This document shows, piece after piece, positions 1-8,073 of a DNA stretch of 64,000 nt. Below the pieces are notes generated by a model. It worked only from the letters and a program-made list of their open reading frames with translations. It had not been told where the DNA came from and made no database searches. Origin of the DNA: Treponema sp. Marseille-Q4130 (lineage in GTDB: Bacteria > Spirochaetota > Spirochaetia > Treponematales > Treponemataceae); contig NZ_JACSET010000008.1 in NCBI RefSeq assembly GCF_014334325.1, positions 62,001-126,000 on the forward strand, read 5' to 3'. Positions within the stretch are counted from its first letter, which is position 1, and the number at the start of each line of letters is the position of its first letter. A program made the translations under genes and the position numbers.

Positions 1-508
1 AGGCTTCCCAGATTTCGGGACCGGTCGTTTTGAAATGCGTTTCCGAGTTTACGGGATTCGTAAACTGGCTCGGGATAAAGCTGTGCGGCGTATTCTTTGC
101 GATTTCATTCGCTTTTTCGACGGCACCTTTCATTCCCTGCGAGCCGTCCGTCAGTACGATTTCCGCGCCGTACGCCTTTAGTAAATTGCGCCGCTCGACG
201 GACATCGTTTCGGGCATGGTTAAAACGACGCGCAGTCCGCAGCTCGCACATACCGATGCAAGTCCGATTCCCGTATTGCCGCTCGTCGGTTCGATGATGA
301 CGGAATTTTTTTTGATTTTGCCCGTTTTGATTCCGTCGTTTATCATCGCTTTTGCGATGCGGTCTTTTACGCTTCCGGCGGGATTGAAGCATTCGAGCTT
401 TGCGAGTATGCGTGCATGCAGTGCAAGGCGCTTTTCCGTATTTTTGATTTCGATGAGCGGTGTGTGTCCGATGCAGTCGGTTATTTTTGTCGGAATTTTT
501 TCAGTCAC
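1..508 (-). CDS. cysK: Cysteine synthase (partial, 3' end cut by window edge)
   Basis: PLP-dependent O-acetylserine sulfhydrylase, which makes cysteine from O-acetylserine and sulfide in the cytoplasm. The 169 codons in view contain the PLP-lysine motif NPAGSVKDR (Lys at about residue 48) and the cofactor phosphate loop PTSGNTG (about 74-80), both hallmarks of CysK. The start is GTG at 506-508, chosen because GGAGG lies at 517-521 with good spacing. It sits 20 bases downstream of an Rrf2 regulator in the same direction, so the two are probably one transcript. Cystathionine beta-synthase is a relative, but the N-terminus fits CysK. The C-terminal half lies outside the window. Confidence 0.93.
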   Translation of the reverse strand, partial: MTEKIPTKITDCIGHTPLIEIKNTEKRLALHARILAKLECFNPAGSVKDRIAKAMINDGIKTGKIKKNSVIIEPTSGNTGIGLASVCASCGLRVVLTMPETMSVERRNLLKAYGAEIVLTDGSQGMKGAVEKANEIAKNTPHSFIPSQFTNPVNSETHFKTTGPEIWEA

Positions 509-528
509 GACAGTTGCCTCCGTATATT

Positions 529-957
529 TTAAATGCTGTAGTCGAGCGTTTCGGGAAGCACGGTGAGTTGGTCAAGCGTTATGCCGTCGAGGTACGCATT
601 GATCACTTTTCCGAGTCCTTCCCACAGTTTTATGGTCGCGCAGATCGATTGGCGGCTGCATCCCGTCGCATTGGCTTCGAGGCAGCTCACCGGTGCCAAA
701 TCGCCTTCGGTGATGCGCAGTATTTCGCCGACGGTATATTGATTTTTCGGCCTTGCGAGTTTGTATCCGCCCTGCGGTCCGCGTACGCTTTGCAAAAGCC
801 CGTATTTGCTCAAAAGAGAAGTGATCTGTTCGAGGTATTTTATGGAAATGCCTTGCCGTTCCGAAATATCTTTCAGAGGGATAAATTCGTCCTGCTTGTG
901 CTGAGCCAAGTCGATCATAAAGCGGAGCGCATATCTGCCGCGCGTTGATATTTTCAT
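529..957 (-). CDS. Rrf2-family transcriptional regulator with three cysteines
   Basis: Rrf2 winged-helix repressor of 142 residues, typical length. The N-terminal MKISTRGRYALR start, the helix-turn-helix around residues 26-50 and the wing PQGGYKLARP (61-70) are clear. Three cysteines lie at 92, 100 and 106 (C-X7-C-X5-C), a spacing that fits iron-sulfur ligation as in NsrR and IscR and is unlike CymR, which lacks this cluster. RBS-like TAGGAAA precedes ATG. It is cotranscribed with cysK, so it probably controls cysteine or Fe-S supply, and may respond to nitric oxide. The target is inferred from context only. Confidence 0.9.
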   Translation of the reverse strand: MKISTRGRYALRFMIDLAQHKQDEFIPLKDISERQGISIKYLEQITSLLSKYGLLQSVRGPQGGYKLARPKNQYTVGEILRITEGDLAPVSCLEANATGCSRQSICATIKLWEGLGKVINAYLDGITLDQLTVLPETLDYSI

Positions 958-976
958 GTTTTCCTACTGAAAAACT

Positions 977-1005
977 AGTATATCCGATCGCTGCGATTTT
1001 GTAAA
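977..1005 (-). promoter_or_regulatory. Promoter of rrf2-cysK
   Basis: Reading the minus strand, TTTACA (1000-1005), a 17-base spacer and TATACT (977-982) form a strong sigma-70 type promoter. The predicted start is near 970, giving a short leader. ACTAGT near the -10 box is a possible operator half, not proven. Confidence 0.65.
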
Positions 1006-1043
1006 GAAAAAGAAAGTTAATATAGAATTAATTTATTATACTA

Positions 1044-1071
1044 TTTACATTTTTAAAAAATGTGCTATAAT
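1044..1071 (+). promoter_or_regulatory. Promoter of the HD-GYP gene
   Basis: TTTACA (1044-1049), 16-base spacer, TATAAT (1066-1071). The predicted start near 1079 leaves a leader of about 37 bases before ATG 1116. Confidence 0.65.
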
Positions 1072-1115
1072 AGATTTAATTTCATTTTAAAAAGTTATAA
1101 AGTGAGAGAATTACA

Positions 1116-2321
1116 ATGCAGCCGAACTCAAGCGTTGATTTCTTCGACGAAAACGAACGTCGGGTAAATCAAGTTGTCGTAAAATTATACAGTTTATTCA
1201 CATTTGCGGGGCCGGTCATGCTCGCCGCGCGGTATTTCAATATCTTTCCGAAAGCGAATTATACGCTTTTATTTGCTTATACGCTTTTTTTCACAGTTTC
1301 AAGCATTTTTTTATTTTGGTTTATACGGCGCGTTCCGTACGCGCATTATACGAAATACATTACGCTCGGCGCGCTTGAGCTGCTCGTTATTTTCCTTTCG
1401 ATTATGCCGGGTATATCGGTTTTTATTTTGTATGTGCTCGTACCGGTATTGAGCTGCATGTATTATAAAAAGCACTTTACCTATCGGGTGATCATCGCCT
1501 GTTATATCATGATGATCGCGTCGCTGTATATCAGGAGTCGAGCGGTGCAGCCCTATCCTGCAGGAGCGCTTTACGGTATACGCTGGTTTATAACATACGG
1601 CAGCGGTTCAACGCTCGAATATATATTCTGCGTTATCCTTTCGTATAATGTCGTATCGTCGGCGCACGACAGTCTGCAAAAACAATATGAACAGGATATC
1701 CGTATCCGCGCCATGCAGACAAAGCTCATCGAGGGGTTTGCAAACCTCGTCGAGTCGAAGGACCACACGACGGGTGAGCACGTTAAGCGTACGAGCGAAT
1801 ACGTACGGCGTATCAGCTTAAAGCTGCGTGAACTCGGTCATTATACCGATGAGTTGACCGACGACGTTATCGATACGATGACGAAGGCGGCGCCGCTTCA
1901 CGATTTGGGAAAGATAAGCATTCCCGAAGACGTCCTTTCAAAGCCGGGACCGCTGACGAAACAGGAATTCGAAATGATAAGACGGCATCCGCTGTACGGT
2001 GCGAGCCTCATCGAAAAATATCTTTCCGGCATAGAAACCGACGAATATACGGAAACCGCCCGGTCGATGACGCTCGGACATCACGAATGGTGGAACGGCG
2101 AGGGCTATCCCCGGCACGTTTCGGGAACGGATATTCCGCTTGCAGCGCGCATTATGGCGGCGGCCGATGTGCTCGATGCCCTGCTGAGCAAACGTCCGTA
2201 CAAAGAAGCGCTTTCCGTCGATGAAACCGTTGACACGATAAAAGGGCTGTCGGGCAAACAGTTCGATCCGAAAGTCGTCGAAGCCGTAGAAGCGATACGC
2301 GGGAGCCTTATCGCCTCTTAA
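1116..2321 (+). CDS. Membrane-bound HD-GYP domain protein (cyclic di-GMP phosphodiesterase type)
   Basis: A 401-residue protein with about six hydrophobic segments between residues 24 and 180, a short coiled linker (about 185-205), then an HD-GYP phosphodiesterase domain. The metal-binding HD is at 262-263 in LHDLGK, HHEWWNGEGYP at 322-332 carries the GYP-type motif, and a second HxxxG helix (HPLYGA) lies near 291. HD-GYP proteins hydrolyse cyclic di-GMP. The membrane region would act as sensor, though its ligand is unknown. It is alone in its transcript. The RBS is weak (GTGAGAG). An AT-rich repeat follows the stop codon directly. Confidence 0.9.
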   Translation: MQPNSSVDFFDENERRVNQVVVKLYSLFTFAGPVMLAARYFNIFPKANYTLLFAYTLFFTVSSIFLFWFIRRVPYAHYTKYITLGALELLVIFLSIMPGISVFILYVLVPVLSCMYYKKHFTYRVIIACYIMMIASLYIRSRAVQPYPAGALYGIRWFITYGSGSTLEYIFCVILSYNVVSSAHDSLQKQYEQDIRIRAMQTKLIEGFANLVESKDHTTGEHVKRTSEYVRRISLKLRELGHYTDELTDDVIDTMTKAAPLHDLGKISIPEDVLSKPGPLTKQEFEMIRRHPLYGASLIEKYLSGIETDEYTETARSMTLGHHEWWNGEGYPRHVSGTDIPLAARIMAAADVLDALLSKRPYKEALSVDETVDTIKGLSGKQFDPKVVEAVEAIRGSLIAS

Positions 2322-2323
2322 AT

Positions 2324-2397
2324 AATGGGTAATTGATAATGTGTAATTGGTAATGTGTAATTCGAAATTACCCATTACACATTACACATTACACATT
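2324..2397. repeat. Inverted array of TAATGTGTAAT-type units
   Basis: About 75 bases of repeated 8-12 base units such as GGTAATGTGTAATT followed, after a CGA centre, by the reverse complement form ATTACACATT three times. The whole can fold into a long hairpin and may act as terminator for the HD-GYP gene. A related array without the inverted arm lies at 62957-62998. Confidence 0.75.
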
Positions 2398-2456
2398 AAA
2401 AAGCACATTAAAAAGCGCTTATTGAATAAAGGACGGCAATAGTATATGATTATTAT

Positions 2457-2984
2457 ATGGTCTGGACGATAGAAGAGTTTGTAGATAAAAAAACCGTCGA
2501 TGCCCTTTCCGTATTTATAAAATCGAATGACGAAAAAGATTTTTCCGGTGCAACGGATATCATCGTACAAGCGTTCGGCTTCGGCAACCAATCGTTTTCG
2601 CAAAGAAGTGCGGTCGATGACGCCAAACTGACGGTGAGTTTTAAAAATAATCTTGCATTGTTGATTCAAAAAACGTGGGTTGAAAAAACGGATATCGAAT
2701 TGAAAGAACGCATTCTCTACCAGCTTGAACAGTTCCGCTCCGATTCCGCGCAGACGTGGAAAGCGTCTTATGCGCTGTTTCTCGATATTCTCTATAACGC
2801 GGTGTATCTCATGTTCGGAGAGCAGGTGCACACGGACGATTTCAATGAATACGCGCTGCGCATCGATCCCGAATTCGGCACGTACTGGTGGTATGTAGGC
2901 AGTTTGCCGCGCAATGCCGATTGGCCCGAAACGAAGTGCCGCGATGCGATTTTACTCGGAATGTACTTCCTGGCAAACTATTAG
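2457..2984 (+). CDS. Hypothetical protein
   Basis: A soluble-looking protein of 175 residues with no signal peptide or membrane segment. It is rich in acidic and aromatic residues. The C-terminus has a striking aromatic run, GTYWWYVG, and ends LLGMYFLANY. I do not recognise the family. Codon use matches the neighbours, so it is likely real. ATG 2457 has no good RBS; AAAGGA at 2428 is too far upstream, and an alternative ATG at 2446 is out of frame. It is followed by a hairpin terminator before proA, so it is probably transcribed on its own. Confidence 0.65.
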   Translation: MVWTIEEFVDKKTVDALSVFIKSNDEKDFSGATDIIVQAFGFGNQSFSQRSAVDDAKLTVSFKNNLALLIQKTWVEKTDIELKERILYQLEQFRSDSAQTWKASYALFLDILYNAVYLMFGEQVHTDDFNEYALRIDPEFGTYWWYVGSLPRNADWPETKCRDAILLGMYFLANY

Positions 2985-3056
2985 GACGAAAGGCGAGTTT
3001 CGAAAGTATTTCTAAGTAACACTGTGCTTTCGGCGAGAACTTCGTTTGTAAATGCG

Positions 3057-3090
3057 GCCGGGTTCAGCGTGTTCCCGGCTTTTTGTTTTT
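3057..3090 (+). terminator. Hairpin with T-run just upstream of proA
   Basis: GCCGGG (3057-3062) pairs with CCCGGC (3074-3079) and is followed by TTTTT and TTTTT tracts to 3090. It ends the preceding gene, or acts as an attenuator, since the proA RBS (GAGG, 3091-3094) begins immediately after it. No T-box features were seen. Confidence 0.6.
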
Positions 3091-3100
3091 GAGGCTGACG

Positions 3101-4387
3101 ATGGATTTAAATAACGTATGCGCTTCCCTCCGGCGAGGAGCCGAAAAACTTGCCCTGCAAAGCGCGGCGCAAAAAAACTGCGCGCTTTTTGCCGTTGCCG
3201 CCCATATCGATTCCGATCGTTCCGCACTCCTTGCGGCGAACTCGCTCGACGTGAGCCGTGCCGAAAAGGTGGGTATGCCGCGCGCGCTCGTTGAACGGCT
3301 TTCGCTCGACGATAAAAAAATCGACGATATCATTGCGGGTATGCGCATCGTCATCGCGCAGGAAGATCCCGTGGGCGAAGTCGTCGCCGGCTGGACGACA
3401 CCGAACGGTATGCGGATACGGCAAGTGCGCGTTCCGCTCGGCGTCGCGGCGATCATCTACGAATCGCGGCCGAACGTTACCGTGGATGCCTTTTGCCTCG
3501 CATACAAAAGCGGCAATGCGATTTTGCTGCGCGGATCGTCTTCCGCGCTCGAATCGAATAAAGCGCTCGTTTGCGCGATCAAAGACGGATTGCAAAAAGC
3601 GGGCGTTCCCGAAGCGGTCGAACTTTCGGAAAGTGAAAGCCGCGAAGACGTTACGGAGATTTTGCACGCCGTCGGAAAAATCGATGTCGTGATTCCGCGC
3701 GGCGGCAAAGCGCTCATACAAAACGTCGTGCAAAATGCGCGCGTGCCGGTCATCGAAACGGGAAGCGGCGTGTGTCACCTCTATGTCGATGAAACGGCGG
3801 ATGCGGAGACGGCGGTGGCGATTGCCGAAAACGCAAAGCTTCAGCGTCCCGGGGCGTGCAATGCGATCGAATGTATTTTGGTCAATAAAAAAATCGCGGA
3901 TGATTTTTTGCCGCTGCTTGAAAAAAAATTGGCCGGTCGTGCGCAGCTCCGCGCGGACGATGTGTGCTATCCGATTTTGAAAGCCGCATCCGAAAAAGAC
4001 GAAGTTGCAAAAGGCGGGCTCTACGGGGCGGACTGCGTTGTGCACGCGAAGGACGAAGACTTCGGATTTGAGTTTCTCGATTACGTATGCGCCGTCCGTG
4101 CCGTCGACTCGGTCGATGAAGCGATCGAATTCATAAACACACACAACACGAAACATTCCGAATGCATCGTGACGAACAACCTCTCTCATGCCCGCAAATT
4201 TCAAGCGCAAGTCGATGCCGCCTGTGTCTATGTCAATGCATCGACGCGCTTTACCGACGGCGGAGAGTTCGGCTTCGGAGCGGAGCTCGGCATAAGTACG
4301 CAAAAACTCCATGCGCGCGGGCCTATGGGCATCAAAGCGCTGACGACGACGAAATACGTCATCGACGGCGAAGGACAAATTCGATGA
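3101..4387 (+). CDS. proA: Gamma-glutamyl phosphate reductase
   Basis: NADPH-dependent reduction of glutamyl 5-phosphate to glutamate semialdehyde, second step of proline synthesis. The protein has 428 residues (the E. coli enzyme is 417). The catalytic cysteine is C253 in LQRPGACNAIE, preceded by the family block VPRGGKALI (about 198-206). ATG 3101 was chosen over an in-frame TTG at 3083 because GAGG lies six bases upstream. Its stop overlaps the start of proB as ATGA, so the two are translationally coupled. Confidence 0.96.
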   Translation: MDLNNVCASLRRGAEKLALQSAAQKNCALFAVAAHIDSDRSALLAANSLDVSRAEKVGMPRALVERLSLDDKKIDDIIAGMRIVIAQEDPVGEVVAGWTTPNGMRIRQVRVPLGVAAIIYESRPNVTVDAFCLAYKSGNAILLRGSSSALESNKALVCAIKDGLQKAGVPEAVELSESESREDVTEILHAVGKIDVVIPRGGKALIQNVVQNARVPVIETGSGVCHLYVDETADAETAVAIAENAKLQRPGACNAIECILVNKKIADDFLPLLEKKLAGRAQLRADDVCYPILKAASEKDEVAKGGLYGADCVVHAKDEDFGFEFLDYVCAVRAVDSVDEAIEFINTHNTKHSECIVTNNLSHARKFQAQVDAACVYVNASTRFTDGGEFGFGAELGISTQKLHARGPMGIKALTTTKYVIDGEGQIR

Positions 4388-5235
4388 GTGAAACGGAAGC
4401 GGTAAACGGAAAAGCGATCGCGGAAATTATTAATCGGTCGCGGAAAATCGTTATCAAAATCGGCAGCAACACGCTTGCGGATGCGACGGGTTTGCCGAAC
4501 GACGGCTTTATGGAAAACTTCGCACGTCAAGCGAAAGCACTCATCGACGGCGGCAAACAGCTTGTCGTCGTGTCGTCCGGCGCGCAGATCAGCGGGCTTG
4601 CGACGATCAAAGAGTGGGCCAGAAAGCGCGACGTTCACTATCGGCAGGCGCTGTGCGCGATCGGGCAGGTCGAACTCATGGACAGATGGCGGAGCGCGTT
4701 CAATAAATACGGCTTGCATATCGGTCAGTTGCTTTTGACGAAGGACGATTTTACGAACGACCATCGCACGCTCAATATACGGAATACACTTTTTACGCTC
4801 GTCGACGAAGGCGTCGTTCCGATCATCAACGAAAACGATTCGGTGTCTTTCGATGAAATCAGAATCGGCGACAACGACAATCTGAGCGCGCTGACGGCGG
4901 TTTTGTGGAGCGCGGATCTTTTGATTTTATTCAGCGACATCGACGGTGTTTACACCGATAATCCCAAGACGAACAAAGACGCAAAACTCGTTGCAACGGT
5001 AACCGATATCGCGTCTCTTCGAAAATCGATTACGATCGGTGCGACGAATTCGTTCGGTACCGGCGGCATCGAAACGAAACTCGAAGCGGCCGAACTTTCG
5101 ACGTCGTACGGGATACCGCTCCTTCTCGCAAAGGGTACGGACAGTGCGCTTGAAAATCTCGCGGCGGGAAAGGAATGCGGTACACTCTTTTTTGCCGATG
5201 AAGAAAAACTGCTGCAGGATATCAGGCGGTCTTGA
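4384..5235 (+). CDS. proB: Glutamate 5-kinase, short form without PUA domain
   Basis: Phosphorylates glutamate to glutamyl 5-phosphate, the first step of proline synthesis. 283 residues of amino-acid kinase fold: KIGSNTL at the N-terminus, VVVSSGA for glutamate binding, NENDSVS and LFSDIDGVYTDNP for the nucleotide site, and GTGGIETKLEAA. The E. coli enzyme has about 367 residues because of a C-terminal PUA domain, which is absent here; the protein ends soon after the kinase fold. The start overlaps proA by four bases. Gene order is A then B, the reverse of the common proBA order. Confidence 0.95.
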   Translation: MSETEAVNGKAIAEIINRSRKIVIKIGSNTLADATGLPNDGFMENFARQAKALIDGGKQLVVVSSGAQISGLATIKEWARKRDVHYRQALCAIGQVELMDRWRSAFNKYGLHIGQLLLTKDDFTNDHRTLNIRNTLFTLVDEGVVPIINENDSVSFDEIRIGDNDNLSALTAVLWSADLLILFSDIDGVYTDNPKTNKDAKLVATVTDIASLRKSITIGATNSFGTGGIETKLEAAELSTSYGIPLLLAKGTDSALENLAAGKECGTLFFADEEKLLQDIRRS

Positions 5236-5398
5236 AACGCGAGCTAATGATTCTGAAACCGCATCGAATATGCGATTGCAGAAATTATGCGAAAACCGAC
5301 AGCGTATGTGCATTCGTGGGAACCGGCATTGAATACGTTTGCAAAACGGCGGTGCTTACGTTCTGTTGTTGATTATTAATTTTTAAAGCGAGGCGGAT

Positions 5399-6217
5399 AT
5401 GGCGGATGCTTTCGATATGAAAAAAATCACGGTAAGCGTTATCGGCTGCGGGGCGATGGGAGGAGCGGTTATCCGCGCACTGTGTAAAAAAATCGATCCG
5501 CAGTCGGTGAAAGTGAGCGCAAAACATTTTGAACACGCCGAAGCGATCGCGGCGGAAACGAAGTGCGTCGCGGTTCCGACGAATTCGGAAGTCGCCCGAA
5601 AAAGCGATTACGTTTTTATCGCGGTAAAGCCCGCTTACGTTCTCTCCGTGCTTGAAGAGATTTCGGACTCTCTCAAAGGTGATGCGACGGTCGTTTCCAT
5701 GGCCGCAGGCATTCCGCTTGATTCGCTCTCTAAAGCTTCGGGAAAACCCGTTGTGCGCATTATGCCGAATATGCCCGTTTCCGTAGGAGAAGGGATGACA
5801 GCCCTTGCGGCTTCAAACGATGTAAGCGAAGAGCGCGTTGCGGCTATATGCGCCCTCCTTGAAGCTTCGGGGAAAGTCGAGCGCGTCGATGAAAAACTTA
5901 TGGACTGCGTAACGGCGGTGAGCGGTTCGGGGCCGGCATACGCGTTCGTGTTTATCGAAGCGCTTGCCGATGCCGCCGTACGCTCGGGTATGCCGAGAGA
6001 TGCGGCCTACGTCTATGCGGCGCAGACGGTAAAGGGCGCTGCCGCTGCGGTTCTTGCCGGCGGAAAAAATCCCGCTGCTCTGAAAGATGCCGTATGCTCT
6101 CCCGGCGGTACGACGATCGAAGGGGTCGCCGCTTTGGAAAAAGGCGGCTTCCGATCGGCGGTATTCGATGCCGTAAAAGCCGCCTGCGAAAAATCCGCCG
6201 CTATGAGCAAACGGTAA
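5399..6217 (+). CDS. proC: Pyrroline-5-carboxylate reductase
   Basis: Last step of proline synthesis. 272 residues, normal length. The N-terminal Rossmann motif is VIGCGAMGGAVI. The family signature near the C-terminus is AVLAGGKNPAALKDAVCSPGGTT in part (CSPGGTTIEG). RBS GAGGCGG precedes ATG 5399. The 163-base gap after proB holds no gene. It contains GTTGTTGATTA (5365-5375), a short motif repeated upstream of rnfC. With proA and proB this completes glutamate-to-proline synthesis. Confidence 0.96.
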   Translation: MADAFDMKKITVSVIGCGAMGGAVIRALCKKIDPQSVKVSAKHFEHAEAIAAETKCVAVPTNSEVARKSDYVFIAVKPAYVLSVLEEISDSLKGDATVVSMAAGIPLDSLSKASGKPVVRIMPNMPVSVGEGMTALAASNDVSEERVAAICALLEASGKVERVDEKLMDCVTAVSGSGPAYAFVFIEALADAAVRSGMPRDAAYVYAAQTVKGAAAAVLAGGKNPAALKDAVCSPGGTTIEGVAALEKGGFRSAVFDAVKAACEKSAAMSKR

Positions 6218-6272
6218 GGCAGTGGCTTGTTTTCGCAAATCGGCCGGCATCGTTTATTGTTTTTGTGCGTTA

Positions 6273-8009
6273 TTATTTTTTGTAATTTCGTTTTACTTTG
6301 AGCGTCGTCGTCATTTCCAGCGGTTTATCGAGAATCGTTATCTTCGTAATCCGCGCATAAGGCTGCAGCGTGTGATTTACCGCATCGACGTCGGCTTGGA
6401 TCAAATGACGTATGTCATCGTTCGAAAAAGAATCGCCTCGTTCTATGCCGATTTTTTTGAACGCTTCGTCGCTCGGATAGATCAGCGCTTCGATGCTTTC
6501 CGATTTCGATTCGTCGTCTTCGACATAACCTTGCGCCGTGATCTGCTGAATATTGTCGTAAAGCTGGAACGCGTCTTCGATCTCTTCGGGATACACGTTT
6601 TTTCCGCCCGACGTGACGATGATGTTCTTTGCCCGTCCGCACAGCGAAATATAACGTTCGTCGTCGATTTTGCCGACATCGCCCGTTTTGAAAAAGCCGT
6701 CGTCGGTAAACATTTTCGCAGTTTCTTCCGGCATATTGTAATAGCCTTTCATCACCATCGGGCCTTTGACGGCGATTTCTCCGATGCCGTCTTTATCGGG
6801 ATTGATAATTTTAACTTCTTCGTACGGATAAAAATCTTTTCCGACGCTTTCGATTTTAAAACGTTCGACCGGATTCAGCGCGATGATGGGGCTCGTTTCG
6901 GTCAAGCCGTACCCTTGAATAAAATTGATACCCGCAGCGTTGTACGCTTTGAACACGCTCGAAGAAAGCGGACCGCCTCCGCAGATTGCGACGCGCAGCG
7001 TGTAGATGTTAGCCTGTTGGAGTACCGCTTTGAACAGCACTTTGCCGGGATTTTTTCCGGTGAGTTTTTTGACGAGGTAGGAAAATCCCATGAGAAAGCG
7101 CATGATGCCTGCGACGAGTACGCCTTTTTCACGGATGCCTTTTTTTATGCCGGCGAGCAGTTTGTTGTACAAAAGCGGCACACCGAGCATAACGGTGATC
7201 TTGCCTTCGCGCAGTTCTCGCATGAGGCGGGAGACGGCCATGTTTTTTCCGAATACGATTTCGGCTCCCGTCGACAGCGGGTTGATAAACGCCGCCTGCA
7301 TCGTGTACGCGTGATGAATCGGAAGGAGCGCGTAAAATACGTCTCCGTTATAGTGCCTGAAATTCAGCTGCGCGATATAGCAGTCGCTTATTAAATTTTC
7401 GTGCGTGAGCATGACGCCTTTGGGCGTGCCCGTCGTTCCCGACGTAAATAAAATCGCCGCGACGTCGCCGCTTTCGGCTTCCCGGTTCGCTTCGATTTTA
7501 CCGTCGGCTTTTAAATTGCAAACATAGGTTTCCGGATATTTCGGACTTAGGGACATGACTTTCAAAGAGGCGGCATTGCGTGCGAGCGATTCGTATTTTT
7601 CTTCATCGACGAAGATGATTTTCGGATCCGATACGCGCAAAAGATTGTCGACTTCGTTGTCGCGCAGCGCGTAATCGATCGGGACGACGATACCGCCGGC
7701 AAAGAGAATCGCCAAATACGCGATCGCCCATTCGGGCGAATTCTTTCCGGTTACGGCAATCCGATCTCCTTTTTTAACTCCGTTCGCCGTGAGCCACGCC
7801 GCAAGCGATTCTATATTTTTCAGCGCTTGCGCGTAACTGAAAGACCGTTTTGAAGCGTTCGGGCCGTCGAAATCGGTAAAGCACGGACTGTCGGGAAACC
7901 GCTCTGCGGAAATCCGAAACACTTGCGGAAAAGTCGGCCATTCGCCGTTGAACACTTTGCCGCGGTATGAGTCGAAAAACGACCAGGGAAGATTGTTTGT
8001 GTTTGTCAT
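6273..8009 (-). CDS. AMP-dependent acyl-CoA synthetase (long-chain fatty acid type)
   Basis: Activates a carboxylic acid, probably a long-chain fatty acid, with ATP and CoA. The 578-residue protein has the P-loop ILFTSGTTGTPKG (186-198), the A5-type motif GYGLTETSP, the adenylate-binding aspartate in FKTGDVG, and the C-terminal catalytic lysine region TTTLKVKRNYKK. It is related to bacterial FadD and eukaryote-like long-chain synthetases; chain-length preference cannot be read. It is convergent with proC. No RBS precedes ATG 8009, and a -10 box lies eight bases upstream, so the mRNA is predicted to be leaderless. Confidence 0.9.
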   Translation of the reverse strand: MTNTNNLPWSFFDSYRGKVFNGEWPTFPQVFRISAERFPDSPCFTDFDGPNASKRSFSYAQALKNIESLAAWLTANGVKKGDRIAVTGKNSPEWAIAYLAILFAGGIVVPIDYALRDNEVDNLLRVSDPKIIFVDEEKYESLARNAASLKVMSLSPKYPETYVCNLKADGKIEANREAESGDVAAILFTSGTTGTPKGVMLTHENLISDCYIAQLNFRHYNGDVFYALLPIHHAYTMQAAFINPLSTGAEIVFGKNMAVSRLMRELREGKITVMLGVPLLYNKLLAGIKKGIREKGVLVAGIMRFLMGFSYLVKKLTGKNPGKVLFKAVLQQANIYTLRVAICGGGPLSSSVFKAYNAAGINFIQGYGLTETSPIIALNPVERFKIESVGKDFYPYEEVKIINPDKDGIGEIAVKGPMVMKGYYNMPEETAKMFTDDGFFKTGDVGKIDDERYISLCGRAKNIIVTSGGKNVYPEEIEDAFQLYDNIQQITAQGYVEDDESKSESIEALIYPSDEAFKKIGIERGDSFSNDDIRHLIQADVDAVNHTLQPYARITKITILDKPLEMTTTLKVKRNYKK

Positions 8010-8017
8010 AATGTACT

Positions 8018-8037
8018 ATTTTATCACATAATTGTGA
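8018..8037 (-). promoter_or_regulatory. Leaderless -10 box with TCACA-N4-TGTGA dyad
   Basis: On the minus strand TAAAAT (8018-8023) is followed by eight bases and ATG 8009. Directly upstream lies TCACA-N4-TGTGA (8024-8037), a dyad in the -10/-35 spacer where a repressor would block the promoter. No convincing -35 box is seen. Confidence 0.45.
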
Positions 8038-8073
8038 AATCGGGGGATAAATTTATGTGATTTGCAATTCGAT

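Noticed and set aside
3012-3090. Possible T-box or proline attenuator before proA
   Set aside because: Only a simple hairpin and T-run are present; no T-box AGGGTGG-like sequence or specifier loop was found, so it is called a terminator.
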